A stretch of DNA of 33,868 nucleotides from an uncultured Oribacterium sp. (GCA_934270345.1 CAKQPT010000023.1:1-33868), one strand, 5' to 3'. Shown: positions 1 to 7,535, counted from the stretch's first letter. Notes: generated from the letters alone by a model not told the origin. Made by a program: numbers and translations.

Positions 1-512
1 AAGCAGAATGCGGCGGATGGAACTGTAAAGTTCGATGAGATCAGTTATGATCAGGACGATGCAGGAAAGACATTTACGTATACCATTAAGGAGGTGGCTG
101 GAAGCGAAGCAGGCTATACCTATGACGATCATAGTGAAACTGTAAAGGTAACGGTTACCGATAATGGAAAGGGTGTGCTGACGGCGAAGCCAAGCTATGA
201 AAAGGCTGAAGGTGCGATCTTTACGAATACCTATAGTGCAACAGGAAAGGTACAGCTTGAAGCGAAGAAGGTACTGAACGGAAAGACATTTAAGGCGGAT
301 CAGTTCACATTTACACTCGATGGAGAAAACGTACATCAGGAAAAGCAGAATGCGGCGGATGGAACTGTAAAGTTCGATGAGATCAGTTATGATCAGGACG
401 ATGCAGGAAAGACATTTACATATACCATTAAGGAGGTGGCTGGAAGCGAAGCCGGTTATACCTATGACGATCACAGTGAAACAGTAACGGTAACAGTTAC
501 CGACAATGGTGA
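1..512 (+). repeat. 342-base tandem repeat encoding pilin isopeptide domains
   Basis: Bases 1-170 and 343-512 are the same sequence with about six substitutions by eye. The unit is 342 bases (114 codons), in frame, so copy number can change without breaking the gene. The first copy is cut by the window edge and more copies may lie upstream. Confidence 0.85.
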
Positions 513-1260
513 TGGAACACTTGATACCGCTGTCGCTTATGATGCAGACGGTGCAGTATTCACGAACTATACGATCGACTTCAAGGTCAACAAGTTCGAG
601 CGTACGGGTACGCGTGAGCTGGATGGTGCGAAGATCCAGATTAAGGATTCCACAGGCGCAGTGGTTGCGGAGTGGATTTCGAAGTCGGGTGAGACGCATG
701 ACTTCGGTTCGAAGCTGAAGGCGGGTGAGACCTACACGATTCACGAGGAGACAGCGCCGAGCGGTTATTACACGATCAGCGATGTGAACTTCACCGTGGG
801 TGAGAAGGGTGAGATCACACTGGCAGGCAGCTCCGATGATGTCAAGCTTGAGGACGGTGTCATCAAGATTTGTGATGAGCGGATCAAGTCCTCCGGCGGT
901 GGCGGTGGCGGAGAGCATCCGCATCCGCTTCCGGAGACCACACCGGCTGAGACGACACCTGCAGAGACGACCGTACCGGAAACCACGCCGGTAGAGACGA
1001 CAACTTCGGATGGCGGCAATGGTGGAAACCATGGTCCGTCCGAGGAGGTCGAGACCGATGAGTATGGTCGAGTAAGAGGTGCGAACCGTGGCAAGAACAA
1101 GAACGGCCAGGATGGCGGTAATGTAAAGGGAGCGAACAGAGGAAAGACGAGAACGGGCGATGAGTCCATGATGTCGATCTTCGGTTTCGGATTCCTGGCA
1201 GCCGTACTGGTACTGCTCGGATGGTTCGGTATTCGATTCACGAAGAGAAATCGCCGTTAA
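1..1260 (+). CDS. Cell-wall-anchored pilin/adhesin-like protein, 3' part (5' end cut by window)
   Basis: The frame is open from base 1, so this is the C-terminal 419 residues of a larger surface protein. It begins inside one Spy0128/FctA-type pilin isopeptide domain and continues through a second, near-identical copy (bases 1-170 and 343-512, period 342 bases); both carry YTIKEVAG and a VTVTDNG strand. A CnaB/SpaA-type domain follows (bases about 571-885) with FKVNKFE, which supplies a candidate isopeptide lysine, and the family signature EETAPSGYY. Then come a Gly run, a Pro/Glu/Thr stretch (about 925-1010) that probably spans the wall, and a C-terminal sorting signal: TRTGDE (about 1150-1165), a hydrophobic helix (about 1180-1236) and a KRNRR tail. 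The sorting motif is not a textbook LPxTG. Known of the family: such domains form intramolecular Lys-Asn bonds that stiffen adhesins and pili. The ligand cannot be told. Confidence 0.85.
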   Translation, partial: KQNAADGTVKFDEISYDQDDAGKTFTYTIKEVAGSEAGYTYDDHSETVKVTVTDNGKGVLTAKPSYEKAEGAIFTNTYSATGKVQLEAKKVLNGKTFKADQFTFTLDGENVHQEKQNAADGTVKFDEISYDQDDAGKTFTYTIKEVAGSEAGYTYDDHSETVTVTVTDNGDGTLDTAVAYDADGAVFTNYTIDFKVNKFERTGTRELDGAKIQIKDSTGAVVAEWISKSGETHDFGSKLKAGETYTIHEETAPSGYYTISDVNFTVGEKGEITLAGSSDDVKLEDGVIKICDERIKSSGGGGGGEHPHPLPETTPAETTPAETTVPETTPVETTTSDGGNGGNHGPSEEVETDEYGRVRGANRGKNKNGQDGGNVKGANRGKTRTGDESMMSIFGFGFLAAVLVLLGWFGIRFTKRNRR

Positions 1261-1272
1261 TTCGGTAAACGA

Positions 1273-1341
1273 AGAGGGGACAGGCCGTGAGGCCTGTCCC
1301 CTCTGATTATACCCGGAAAGGGCCTGGGGCAAGGCCCCGGG
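1273..1341 (-). repeat. REP-like hairpin element, left copy flanking AbiE
   Basis: A 14-base stem (1273-1286 with 1291-1304, loop GTGA) reading AGAGGGGACAGGCC is followed by a GGCCTGGGGCAAGGCCCC segment. The reverse complement aligns with the element at 2895-2973: both run GGGGCCTTG, then AGGCCC, then a TATAAT/ATTATA-like spacer, then the same hairpin. It lies just after the adhesin stop and may also act as its terminator, although the T-run is weak. Confidence 0.7.
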
Positions 1342-1363
1342 AAGACGGCGCGAATGAGGAGTG

Positions 1364-1405
1364 TTGATTTCCTGCATATAATATACTATACTATATATTA
1401 ACAGG
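1364..1405 (+). promoter_or_regulatory. AbiE operon promoter with overlapping palindromic operator candidate
   Basis: TTGATT (1364-1369), a 17-base spacer and TATACT (1387-1392) form a good vegetative promoter. The stretch 1371-1405 is an imperfect palindrome, CCTG...CAGG, with an AT-only core of repeated TATACTA/ATATTA, and it covers the -10. AbiEi proteins are known to repress their own operon by binding inverted repeats, so this is the likely operator. A GGAGG site follows at 1404-1408. Confidence 0.6.
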
Positions 1406-1416
1406 AGGAAATCGAC

Positions 1417-2004
1417 ATGGTTATTTCTTCGGAAGAATTACTTTTTGAAAACAGAAGCTATGCAGTTCCACAACTCAGAATTCAAAGCATGGTGAAAAAA
1501 GGCGAATTGACCCCCTTAAAGAGAGGAATGTATGAAACGGATTCTACTGCACCAGGGTTCCTTATGGCCAATGCAATACTGGGGCCATCCTATATTTCAT
1601 TTGAGTATGCGCTTTCATATCACAGTATGATACCCGAGCGAGTGGTAACCTACACCTCTGCTACGTTCGGCAGAAATAAAAAGATAGCATTCACCAACTC
1701 TTTTGGAACGTTCACGTACAGAGATATACCGCAGGCGGTTTTTCCTTATTACTACAGCAGAGAACTCTATGGAAACCGGCCGTATCTGATTGCTTCAAGG
1801 GAAAAGGCATTATGCGATCAGCTGTATATTGAAGCACCGATCCGTGGCATTCATGATTTCGAAGAATTCCTCTTTGACGGAATGCGACTGGATGAGGATA
1901 TATTTGATTCACTTGACTTCGAAAAAATCAAGAGAATCGCACCGCTCTATCACAAGACAAATCTCTATCAACTAGAGAAACTTATTGAAAAGGAGAAACG
2001 TTGA
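1417..2004 (+). CDS. abiEi: AbiEi-type antitoxin and transcriptional repressor
   Basis: This 195-residue protein matches the AbiEi family, the antitoxin of type IV AbiE toxin-antitoxin/abortive phage infection systems. The N-terminal third fits the winged-helix region: PQLRIQSMVKKGELTPLKRGMY has the usual form of 'motif, Lys-Gly-Glu-Leu, then Lys-x-Gly-Met-Tyr'. The rest (LIASREKALCDQLY, about 127-140) is the C-terminal antitoxin domain. The start is supported by AGGAGG placed 7-8 bases upstream. It overlaps abiEii by four bases, so the pair is translationally coupled. Base composition is clearly AT-richer than the neighbouring core genes, which suggests recent transfer. It probably represses the promoter at 1364-1392 and counters the downstream toxin without direct binding, as in the described family. 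Confidence 0.85.
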   Translation: MVISSEELLFENRSYAVPQLRIQSMVKKGELTPLKRGMYETDSTAPGFLMANAILGPSYISFEYALSYHSMIPERVVTYTSATFGRNKKIAFTNSFGTFTYRDIPQAVFPYYYSRELYGNRPYLIASREKALCDQLYIEAPIRGIHDFEEFLFDGMRLDEDIFDSLDFEKIKRIAPLYHKTNLYQLEKLIEKEKR

Positions 2005-2876
2005 AAATGAATGACGCAATTCTTTCTATGATGCAACGATATGAGTGCAAAAACAGTGAAGATTATGAAAATGCCCTGAAGGAAATCGTTCAGGAGGTTG
2101 CGCTGCAGGGGCTTTCCAGAAGCAATTTCTTTTCGAAAGCGGCCTTCTATGGCGGAACGGCATTGCGGATTTTTTACGGTTTGCCGAGATACAGCGAAGA
2201 TCTGGATTTCTCTCTGGGACAACCGGATCCGGCATTTGACCTTGCGGCGTATCTGCCTTATGTGGAGAAGGAGCTGAAAGCGTATAACTTCAGTATGATG
2301 GTCAGAAAGAAGGAAAAGACGAGGGAAAGTGCTGTCCAATCTGCCTTTATCAAGGGAAACACTGTGCAGAATATTCTTGAAATCACTTCCGATGATACCA
2401 GCGTTTATGGTGTGAATCCGAATGCACTTGTGAAAATTAAATTTGAAATTGATACTAATCCTCCGGAAGGCGCAGGGTACCAGTATATGACCGCAATTAA
2501 TCCGGCAAACTACCGCGTCAGACTATATGATATGCCATCTTTGTTTGCAGGAAAGATACATGCCGTTTTGTGCCGCGATTATAAACACCGCGTAAAAGGC
2601 AGGGACTTTTATGATTATATCTGGTACCTGAAAAAAGGCTGCACGGTCAATGTGTTTCATCTGCAAAAGCGAATGGAACAATCCGGAAAATGGAATCCGG
2701 AAGAAGAACTTACGATGGCGAAACTTAAGGAACTGTTGGAGAAGAGATTTTGCACTGTCGATTTCGCCAGCGCAAAAGAAGATGTTTCACCGTTCTTATC
2801 TGCAGTGGAAAAAGACGGCCTGGAATTATGGGATAAGGATTTCTTTATCGACATCACAAAACGATATCTGAAATAA
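2001..2876 (+). CDS. abiEii: AbiEii/AbiGii-family nucleotidyltransferase toxin
   Basis: A 291-residue toxin partner of abiEi. The nucleotidyltransferase signature is intact: GGTALR at 51-56 and RYSEDLDF at 63-70, where Asp67 and Asp69 would bind the metal. The later conserved motif GKIHAVLCRDYKHRVKGRDFYD (about 184-205) carries the Lys and Arg-Asp residues typical of DUF1814/AbiEii. Known of the family: these enzymes add nucleotides to tRNA acceptor ends or otherwise stop growth, and they protect populations from phage. Start choice: TTG at 2001 sits five bases after AGGAG (1991-1995); ATG at 2007 is an alternative eleven bases after it. AT-rich codon use matches abiEi. Both genes look complete and no truncation is seen. 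Confidence 0.87.
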   Translation: MKMNDAILSMMQRYECKNSEDYENALKEIVQEVALQGLSRSNFFSKAAFYGGTALRIFYGLPRYSEDLDFSLGQPDPAFDLAAYLPYVEKELKAYNFSMMVRKKEKTRESAVQSAFIKGNTVQNILEITSDDTSVYGVNPNALVKIKFEIDTNPPEGAGYQYMTAINPANYRVRLYDMPSLFAGKIHAVLCRDYKHRVKGRDFYDYIWYLKKGCTVNVFHLQKRMEQSGKWNPEEELTMAKLKELLEKRFCTVDFASAKEDVSPFLSAVEKDGLELWDKDFFIDITKRYLK

Positions 2877-2894
2877 CAAGTGCAGAATTTATCA

Positions 2895-2973
2895 GGGGGC
2901 CTTGAGACAGACATGGGCCAGGCCCCGCAAAGAAATTATAAAGAGGGGACAGGCCACTTGGCTTGTCCCCTCT
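2895..2973 (+). repeat. REP-like hairpin element, right copy flanking AbiE
   Basis: The right-hand copy is in inverted orientation to 1273-1341. It runs GGGGGCCTTG (2895-2904), GGGCCAGGCCCC, an AT spacer, then the hairpin 2942-2955/2960-2973 (AGAGGGGACAGGCC with loop ACTT and one G-T pair). The hairpins lie at the outer ends of the two copies. This one also separates the convergent abiEii and dtd genes and may terminate both. Confidence 0.7.
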
Positions 2974-2982
2974 CTATAAAGT

Positions 2983-3438
2983 TTATTCCCCGAACAGCTG
3001 CTGGGAGTCCAGCATCAGGGTGAATGGTCCGTCGTTCAGCAGCTCGACCTTCATGTCGGCGCCGAAGCGGCCATGCTCGACGGTCGGCACGTACTTTCGG
3101 CACTCGGCCATAAAATACTCGTAGAGAGCATTGGCCTTCTCCGGGGAACCGGCCTCGATGAAGCTCGGGCGGTTGCCCTTCTTACAGTTCGCGTAGAGGG
3201 TGAACTGGCTCACGACGAGCAGCTCGCCGCCGACATCGGCGAGGGAGCAGTTGGTTTTGCCGTTTTCGTCTGGGAAGATCCGGAGGCCGCAGATTTTCTT
3301 CACCATGCGGTCCGCGAGCTCCTCGGTATCCGTTTCGGCGACGCCGAGGAGGATGAGGAAGCCGCGGCCGATGCGGCCGATCTGTTCACCGTCGACCGTG
3401 ACGGAGGCGTGGTTGACGACCTGTATAACACATCTCAT
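2983..3438 (-). CDS. dtd: D-aminoacyl-tRNA deacylase
   Basis: A 151-residue cytosolic proofreading enzyme that removes D-amino acids (and glycine from tRNA-Ala) from mischarged tRNA. The length is normal for the family. The two active-site motifs are present: SQFTLYA (77-83), and NDGPFT (135-140), which holds the Gly-cis-Pro pair inserted into the partner subunit. The N-terminus [17 protein letters not shown] is typical. The start is fixed by AGGAG seven or so bases upstream on the minus strand. The gene stands alone, convergent with the AbiE cassette and separated from it only by the right-hand hairpin element. Nothing in the enzyme looks altered. Confidence 0.95.
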   Translation of the reverse strand: MRCVIQVVNHASVTVDGEQIGRIGRGFLILLGVAETDTEELADRMVKKICGLRIFPDENGKTNCSLADVGGELLVVSQFTLYANCKKGNRPSFIEAGSPEKANALYEYFMAECRKYVPTVEHGRFGADMKVELLNDGPFTLMLDSQQLFGE

Positions 3439-3556
3439 AGTAGATTCTCCTGTTTATTTCATGAAGCTCCGACTTGGATGACGCGGATGTATACTGAAAT
3501 CTGACCCGTGTCAAATCTGAGCGTACATCGCCGGCACCGGCGCGCGGGCTTCGTAT

Positions 3557-3733
3557 TTACCTGAACTGATTCAGCTCACGATTGTAGTGGTAGTCAATGC
3601 CGGCGAGCGTCTCTTCGATGGTGGTCTGGTCGGCGTCGAGGGCGTCGCAGAGGGACTCGAGCGAGTCGTAGTTGTCGCGGAGCTGGGTGTTGAGGTAGCT
3701 CATCAGCATGACGGGATCCTTCGGTAAATTCAT
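3557..3733 (-). CDS. DUF4250-type small protein (58 aa)
   Basis: Read on the minus strand, ATG at 3733 to TAA at 3557 gives 58 residues starting MNLPKDPVMLMSYLNTQLRD and ending DYHYNRELNQF. This fits the DUF4250 family of small Clostridial proteins: an N-terminal LPKDPVMLLS motif, then a short helical body with Asp-rich turns, then a YRYxxxxNQF end. The ribosome site AAAGGAAC is well placed upstream. The function is unknown. It is probably helical and cytosolic, with no signal peptide or membrane segment. It lies upstream of dtd on the same strand, 118 bases away, and may share a transcript with it. It is easy to miss because it is so short. Confidence 0.8.
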   Translation of the reverse strand: MNLPKDPVMLMSYLNTQLRDNYDSLESLCDALDADQTTIEETLAGIDYHYNRELNQFR

Positions 3734-3750
3734 CTTCGTTCCTTTCTATG

Positions 3751-3779
3751 TTGTGAAATGTAGCTCAAAATACTATAAT
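3751..3779 (+). promoter_or_regulatory. Promoter of the HIT-family gene
   Basis: TTGTGA (3751-3756), 17-base spacer, TATAAT (3774-3779), about 50 bases before the start at 3829, with an AAAGGAG ribosome site between. Confidence 0.65.
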
Positions 3780-3828
3780 GTTCTGTAATCTGCGGCGCAG
3801 GAAGCCGCATCCGAAAGGAGTATAGCAT

Positions 3829-4257
3829 ATGAGAGACGAGAATTGTATTTTCTGTAAGTTAGCCAATGGAGATATTCCGACGACCACCCTCTACGAGGAC
3901 GACACCTTCCGCGTGATTTTCGACGCGAGCCCGGCGACGGTGGGCCACGTTCTGATCATCCCGAAGGAGCATTATGAGGACCTCACGCAGCTGCCGGACG
4001 AGGTGGCGGCGCAGGTGATGCCGCTCGCACGTCGCATCGGCATCGCGGAGATGGAGGCGCTTGGCGCGAAGGGCTTCAACGTCGTGCAGAACAACGGCGA
4101 GGCAGCTGGTCAGACGGTGCATCATTTCCATACGCACGTGATCCCGCGCTACGGCTCAGAGGACGAGATGGTGCTCTGGAAGCCGGGTACGACCGACGCG
4201 GCGGAGCTCGCGGATACCTGCGAGAAGCTGCAGGCGGCGCTGAACAACGAGCGCTGA
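3829..4257 (+). CDS. HIT-family nucleotide hydrolase (HinT-like)
   Basis: A 142-residue histidine-triad protein. The triad HHFHTHVIPRY (98-108) gives the H-x-H-x-H-hydrophobic active site that cleaves nucleoside phosphoramidates and aminoacyl-adenylates. CIFCK (6-10) is the Cys pair that, with His, binds structural zinc in many members; HEH/HIHIP-type loops are as in HinT. The start ATG at 3829 follows GAAAGGAG. The gene has its own promoter and is followed, after 92 bases, by murG, so the two may be co-transcribed. The length is slightly above the roughly 115-135 residues usual for HinT because of a C-terminal helix tail. The exact substrate cannot be told; the family assignment is firm. Confidence 0.92.
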   Translation: MRDENCIFCKLANGDIPTTTLYEDDTFRVIFDASPATVGHVLIIPKEHYEDLTQLPDEVAAQVMPLARRIGIAEMEALGAKGFNVVQNNGEAAGQTVHHFHTHVIPRYGSEDEMVLWKPGTTDAAELADTCEKLQAALNNER

Positions 4258-4349
4258 GGACATGTCGCTGTGCCTTCGGGCGGACGCGGGCGCGTCACTG
4301 CGCCTGGGCCAATGCTGGGGCCGCAGCTTAGATGGGAGAATTTCATTCG

Positions 4350-5432
4350 ATGATGACGAAAAAAATCGTGCTGACCGGTGGCGGTACCGCCGGCCATGTC
4401 ACTGCAAATATCGCACTGATGCCACGCCTGCGCGCGGACGGCTATGAAGTGCACTACATCGGTTCCTACGACGGCATCGAGAAGAAGATGATGGAGCGCG
4501 AGGAGGTGCCGTACACGGGGATCTCCACGGGTAAGCTCCGCCGTTACTTCGATCTTAAGAATTTTTCGGATCCGATCCGTGTGCTGAAGGGCTACGGGGA
4601 GGCGAAGCGGGCGCTTCGGCAGATCCAGCCGGACATCGTGTTCAGTAAGGGCGGCTTCGTGGCCGTGCCGGTGGTCTGGGCGGCGCACGCCCTGCATATT
4701 CCGGTGGTGACGCACGAGTCCGACATGACGCCGGGCCTCGCGAACAGGCTCTGCCTTCGTGCCGCGAGCCGGATCTGCTGCAACTTCCCGGAGACGACGA
4801 AGTCCCTGCCGGCGGGCAAGGCCGTGCTGACGGGTTCGCCGATTCGAGAGAAGCTGCTCCAGGGCACCCGTGAGGAGGGCCTCGCGATGACCGGATTCAG
4901 CGGTGAGAAGCCGGTGCTGATGGAGATCGGCGGTTCCCTCGGCTCCGTGGCGATCAACACAGCGCTCCGCGCGATGCTGCCGCAGCTCCTCGAGAAGTAC
5001 GACGTGATCCAGATTTGCGGCAAGGGCAACCTCGACGAGTCGCTCGCGGACACGCCGGGCTACAAGCAGTACGAGTTCCTGTCCGACGGACTCCGGAATC
5101 TCTACGCCCTCGCCGACGTCGTGATTTCCCGCGCCGGTGCCAATGTCATCTGCGAGCTGCTGGCACTGAAGAAGCCGAATATCCTGATCCCGCTGCCGCT
5201 CGACCAGAGTCGTGGCGACCAGATCCTGAACGCGGAGTCCTTCGAGAAGCAGGGCTTCAGCTACGTGCTCGATCAGCACGCGATGGAGAAGGACTCGACG
5301 CTCCTCTCGACGGCCATCGAGACCGTCTACGCGAAGCGCGAGCAGTACATCGCGGCCATGGAGCAGTCCCAGCAGGGAAACGGCGTCGACCAGGTCATCG
5401 CCGTGCTGCGGGAAGTCGTAAATAATAAATAA
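4350..5432 (+). CDS. murG: MurG: UDP-GlcNAc-lipid I N-acetylglucosaminyltransferase
   Basis: The enzyme transfers GlcNAc from UDP-GlcNAc to lipid I on the inner face of the membrane, making lipid II for peptidoglycan. It is about 360 residues long, the normal length. The GT-B hallmarks are visible: the N-terminal glycine loop LTGGGTAGHV, the second Gly-rich loop SKGGFVAVP, the acceptor-side HESDMTPGLANR (the family more often has HEQN), MEIGGSLGS, and the UDP-binding SRAGANVICELLALKKPNILIPLP. An in-frame ATG exists at 4332, but the site GGGAG (4334-4338) points to the ATG pair at 4350/4353. The gene stands apart from the usual mra/dcw cluster, as in many Clostridia, and is followed after 11 bases by mtnN. 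Confidence 0.92.
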   Translation: MMTKKIVLTGGGTAGHVTANIALMPRLRADGYEVHYIGSYDGIEKKMMEREEVPYTGISTGKLRRYFDLKNFSDPIRVLKGYGEAKRALRQIQPDIVFSKGGFVAVPVVWAAHALHIPVVTHESDMTPGLANRLCLRAASRICCNFPETTKSLPAGKAVLTGSPIREKLLQGTREEGLAMTGFSGEKPVLMEIGGSLGSVAINTALRAMLPQLLEKYDVIQICGKGNLDESLADTPGYKQYEFLSDGLRNLYALADVVISRAGANVICELLALKKPNILIPLPLDQSRGDQILNAESFEKQGFSYVLDQHAMEKDSTLLSTAIETVYAKREQYIAAMEQSQQGNGVDQVIAVLREVVNNK

Positions 5433-5443
5433 GAGGTTTAGAA

Positions 5444-6136
5444 ATGATTGGAATTATTGGAGCAATGGATGAAGAGGTCGAGAAGCTGAAGGCGGACATC
5501 ACCGACGCAGTGACCGAAGTACACAACGGATTCACCTTCGTGACCGGTCAGCTGAACGGGAAGGACGTCACCGTGGTGCGCTCCGGCATTGGCAAGGTCA
5601 ATGCTGGCGCCTGCACAGCGGTGCTGATCGACCGTTTCGCCGTAGACTGCGTCATCAACACCGGCATCGCCGGATCCCTCGACGCCCACATCAACATCGG
5701 AGACATTGTCCTTTCAGAAGATGCGGTGCAGTACGACATGGACGCGACGAACTTCGGCTACCAGCTCGGTGAGATCCCGCGCGTCGGCACCATGGCCTTC
5801 CACGCGGACGACCGTCTGATCGCCGCCGCAGAGGAGGAGAACCGCCGCGTGAACCCGGAGATCCGCACTTTCATCGGACGCGTCTGCAGCGGTGACAAGT
5901 TCGTCTCCGACGGCGACACGAAGAACTGGATCATCAAGCACTTCCAGGGCCGCTGCTGTGAGATGGAGGGCGCGGCCATCGCCCAGATCGCATGGCAGAA
6001 TCGCGTCCCGTTCGTCATCATCCGCGCCATCTCCGACAAGGCCGACGACTCCGCCCACGTGGACTACCCGACCTTCGAAAAGCAGGCCATCGAGCACTGC
6101 GTGAAGCTCACCGAAGCACTCGTGGCGAGAATCTGA
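5444..6136 (+). CDS. mtnN: 5'-methylthioadenosine/S-adenosylhomocysteine nucleosidase
   Basis: A 230-residue enzyme that cleaves adenine from MTA and SAH, recycling the by-products of SAM use and feeding the autoinducer-2 pathway. The family motifs are intact: MIGIIGAMDEEV with the N-terminal catalytic Glu, GSGIGKVNA-like RSGIGKVNAG, TGIAGSLD for ribose and water contacts, CEMEGAAIAQ with the Glu that holds the ribose, and ISDKADD with the catalytic Asp near the C-terminus. It starts 11 bases after murG, behind an AAGAGGTT ribosome site, and is probably in the same transcript. A strong hairpin terminator follows directly. Confidence 0.95.
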   Translation: MIGIIGAMDEEVEKLKADITDAVTEVHNGFTFVTGQLNGKDVTVVRSGIGKVNAGACTAVLIDRFAVDCVINTGIAGSLDAHINIGDIVLSEDAVQYDMDATNFGYQLGEIPRVGTMAFHADDRLIAAAEEENRRVNPEIRTFIGRVCSGDKFVSDGDTKNWIIKHFQGRCCEMEGAAIAQIAWQNRVPFVIIRAISDKADDSAHVDYPTFEKQAIEHCVKLTEALVARI

Positions 6137-6140
6137 ATTT

Positions 6141-6190
6141 AAAAAGACCGCTCCGGCAGCTGTAGCTGTGGAAGCGGTCTTTTAATTTTG
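6141..6190 (+). terminator. Terminator after mtnN
   Basis: AAAAGACCGCT...AGCGGTCTTTT hairpin (about 6141-6183) followed by TTTAATTTT. The A-run on the left arm means it could also act on the minus strand, but the gene at 6277-7368 ends further right and has no hairpin of its own. Confidence 0.8.
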
Positions 6191-6276
6191 TGATGAAACC
6201 GTCAGGCAAGGCGATTCATCCTCTTTTAATTTCATGATGAAGTCGTCAACATGCTGTTCATCCTTCAGGCCTGAAA

Positions 6277-7368
6277 TTACTGTGCCGGGTGCTCGAGCTG
6301 TGCGACGGCGTCGATGATCGAGGTTGCACTGCCCTGCTGGAGCATCTCCGCGATGCGGTCGATGTCCTGGGCGTTCATGTGGGCCTTTCCGAGGTACTGC
6401 TCGTAGGTCCGGGAGAGGTTCAGCGCCTGCTCCTTTTCCTGATTCTCGAAGTGCTGGCGGAGCTCGGTGGCCGCCTTGAAGTTCTTCTGAAGCTCCTCGA
6501 GCTGCGGGCGGGCCGCAGTCTCGATCTCATCCGTGATGATGTTCGTCGTCACGGTTTCGAAGGTGTTCTGGGCGCCCTGCTTGCGGCTGATGACATCATT
6601 GCGCTCCTGCTGCGCCTTCGCGAGCTCGTCGTCGTACGACTGCAGATTATAGTCCGTGTCATCCGCGTCCGTTCGGATGGACTTCGTCAGCGACTTGATT
6701 TTCCGGCGATTGCTGCGGATCTGATTCTTGATCTTCCGGCCGTCACGGATCACCGCGGAGTGCTTCCCGATGGTCGCATTCATCAACGACACATAGATCC
6801 CGCCGATGAGGAGAATGTCTACGACGTAAATCAGTACCAGCTGCCAGATCTTGTGCGCCGGAATGAAGTAGTAGATGCCGAACGGGAGTGCCGCGAAGAA
6901 CACGACGAAGGTCAGCAGACAGAGGAAGATTTCGGCGAAGCCGGATGGGCGGAACAGGGTGTAGAACACACTCGAGTTGCAGATCGACGGAACGTGATCC
7001 TTCTTGAGGATCGCGGCCAGCTGACGCTTCAGCTCCTTGTTCTCGGTGACCAGCGGCTCGGTCTCCCGCTTGATGCGGCCCTTCATACCCTCCTTGCGGG
7101 CATGCTCGCGCTCGTCCTGCGCCTTCTTGAGACGCGCATCGACCTGACTCAGCTGCTTATCGTAGGTCGCCGTGATCTCATCCCCGCGCGCCTTCAGCGT
7201 CTTCTGAATCTTCTCCTGCATCTCCTTCCGCGCCTTATCGAGTGCGCCGGACAGCTGCTTCTCCTGCTCGCGCTGCGACTTCAGGCTCTCGCTCACCTTC
7301 TGATAAGCGGCGATGGCGATTTTCGCCTCCCCTAAAAACTGCTGTGGATTCTCTATTTCCAGTCCCAT
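6277..7368 (-). CDS. Coiled-coil protein with two central membrane helices, unknown function
   Basis: Not recognised as a named family. The protein has 363 residues if it starts at ATG 7368, which sits ten bases after AGGAGG; an upstream in-frame ATG at 7401 lacks such a site. Layout: an N-terminal charged region and long coiled coil (about 12-125, rich in Lys, Glu, Gln and Ala), then two hydrophobic helices (about 146-168 and 173-195) joined by a very short turn, then a second long coiled coil (about 205-330), and a C-terminal stretch ending AQLEHPAQ. With two helices and a tiny outer loop, both coiled coils should face the cytosol. No enzymatic motif is visible. It could be a scaffold or a shape/envelope factor; this is only inference. 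It has its own promoter and convergent neighbours. Confidence 0.75.
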   Translation of the reverse strand: MGLEIENPQQFLGEAKIAIAAYQKVSESLKSQREQEKQLSGALDKARKEMQEKIQKTLKARGDEITATYDKQLSQVDARLKKAQDEREHARKEGMKGRIKRETEPLVTENKELKRQLAAILKKDHVPSICNSSVFYTLFRPSGFAEIFLCLLTFVVFFAALPFGIYYFIPAHKIWQLVLIYVVDILLIGGIYVSLMNATIGKHSAVIRDGRKIKNQIRSNRRKIKSLTKSIRTDADDTDYNLQSYDDELAKAQQERNDVISRKQGAQNTFETVTTNIITDEIETAARPQLEELQKNFKAATELRQHFENQEKEQALNLSRTYEQYLGKAHMNAQDIDRIAEMLQQGSATSIIDAVAQLEHPAQ

Positions 7369-7535
7369 GATCTTCCGTCCTCCTGAAAGCGATGAATTCA
7401 TGATTCACACGGTCTTTACTTTTCGGTTTATTTCCATTAAGGTAATAAACTACAGATTTACTTCATCATAGTATCCATATTTGAATAAACCATGAACGCA
7501 GAACCGCAAAAACAAATTTCTTCCGTTCTGAAACT

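Noticed and set aside
4149..5279. Long open frame on the minus strand opposite murG
   Set aside because: Shadow of murG in a GC-rich gene; Arg/His/Leu-rich with no family match.
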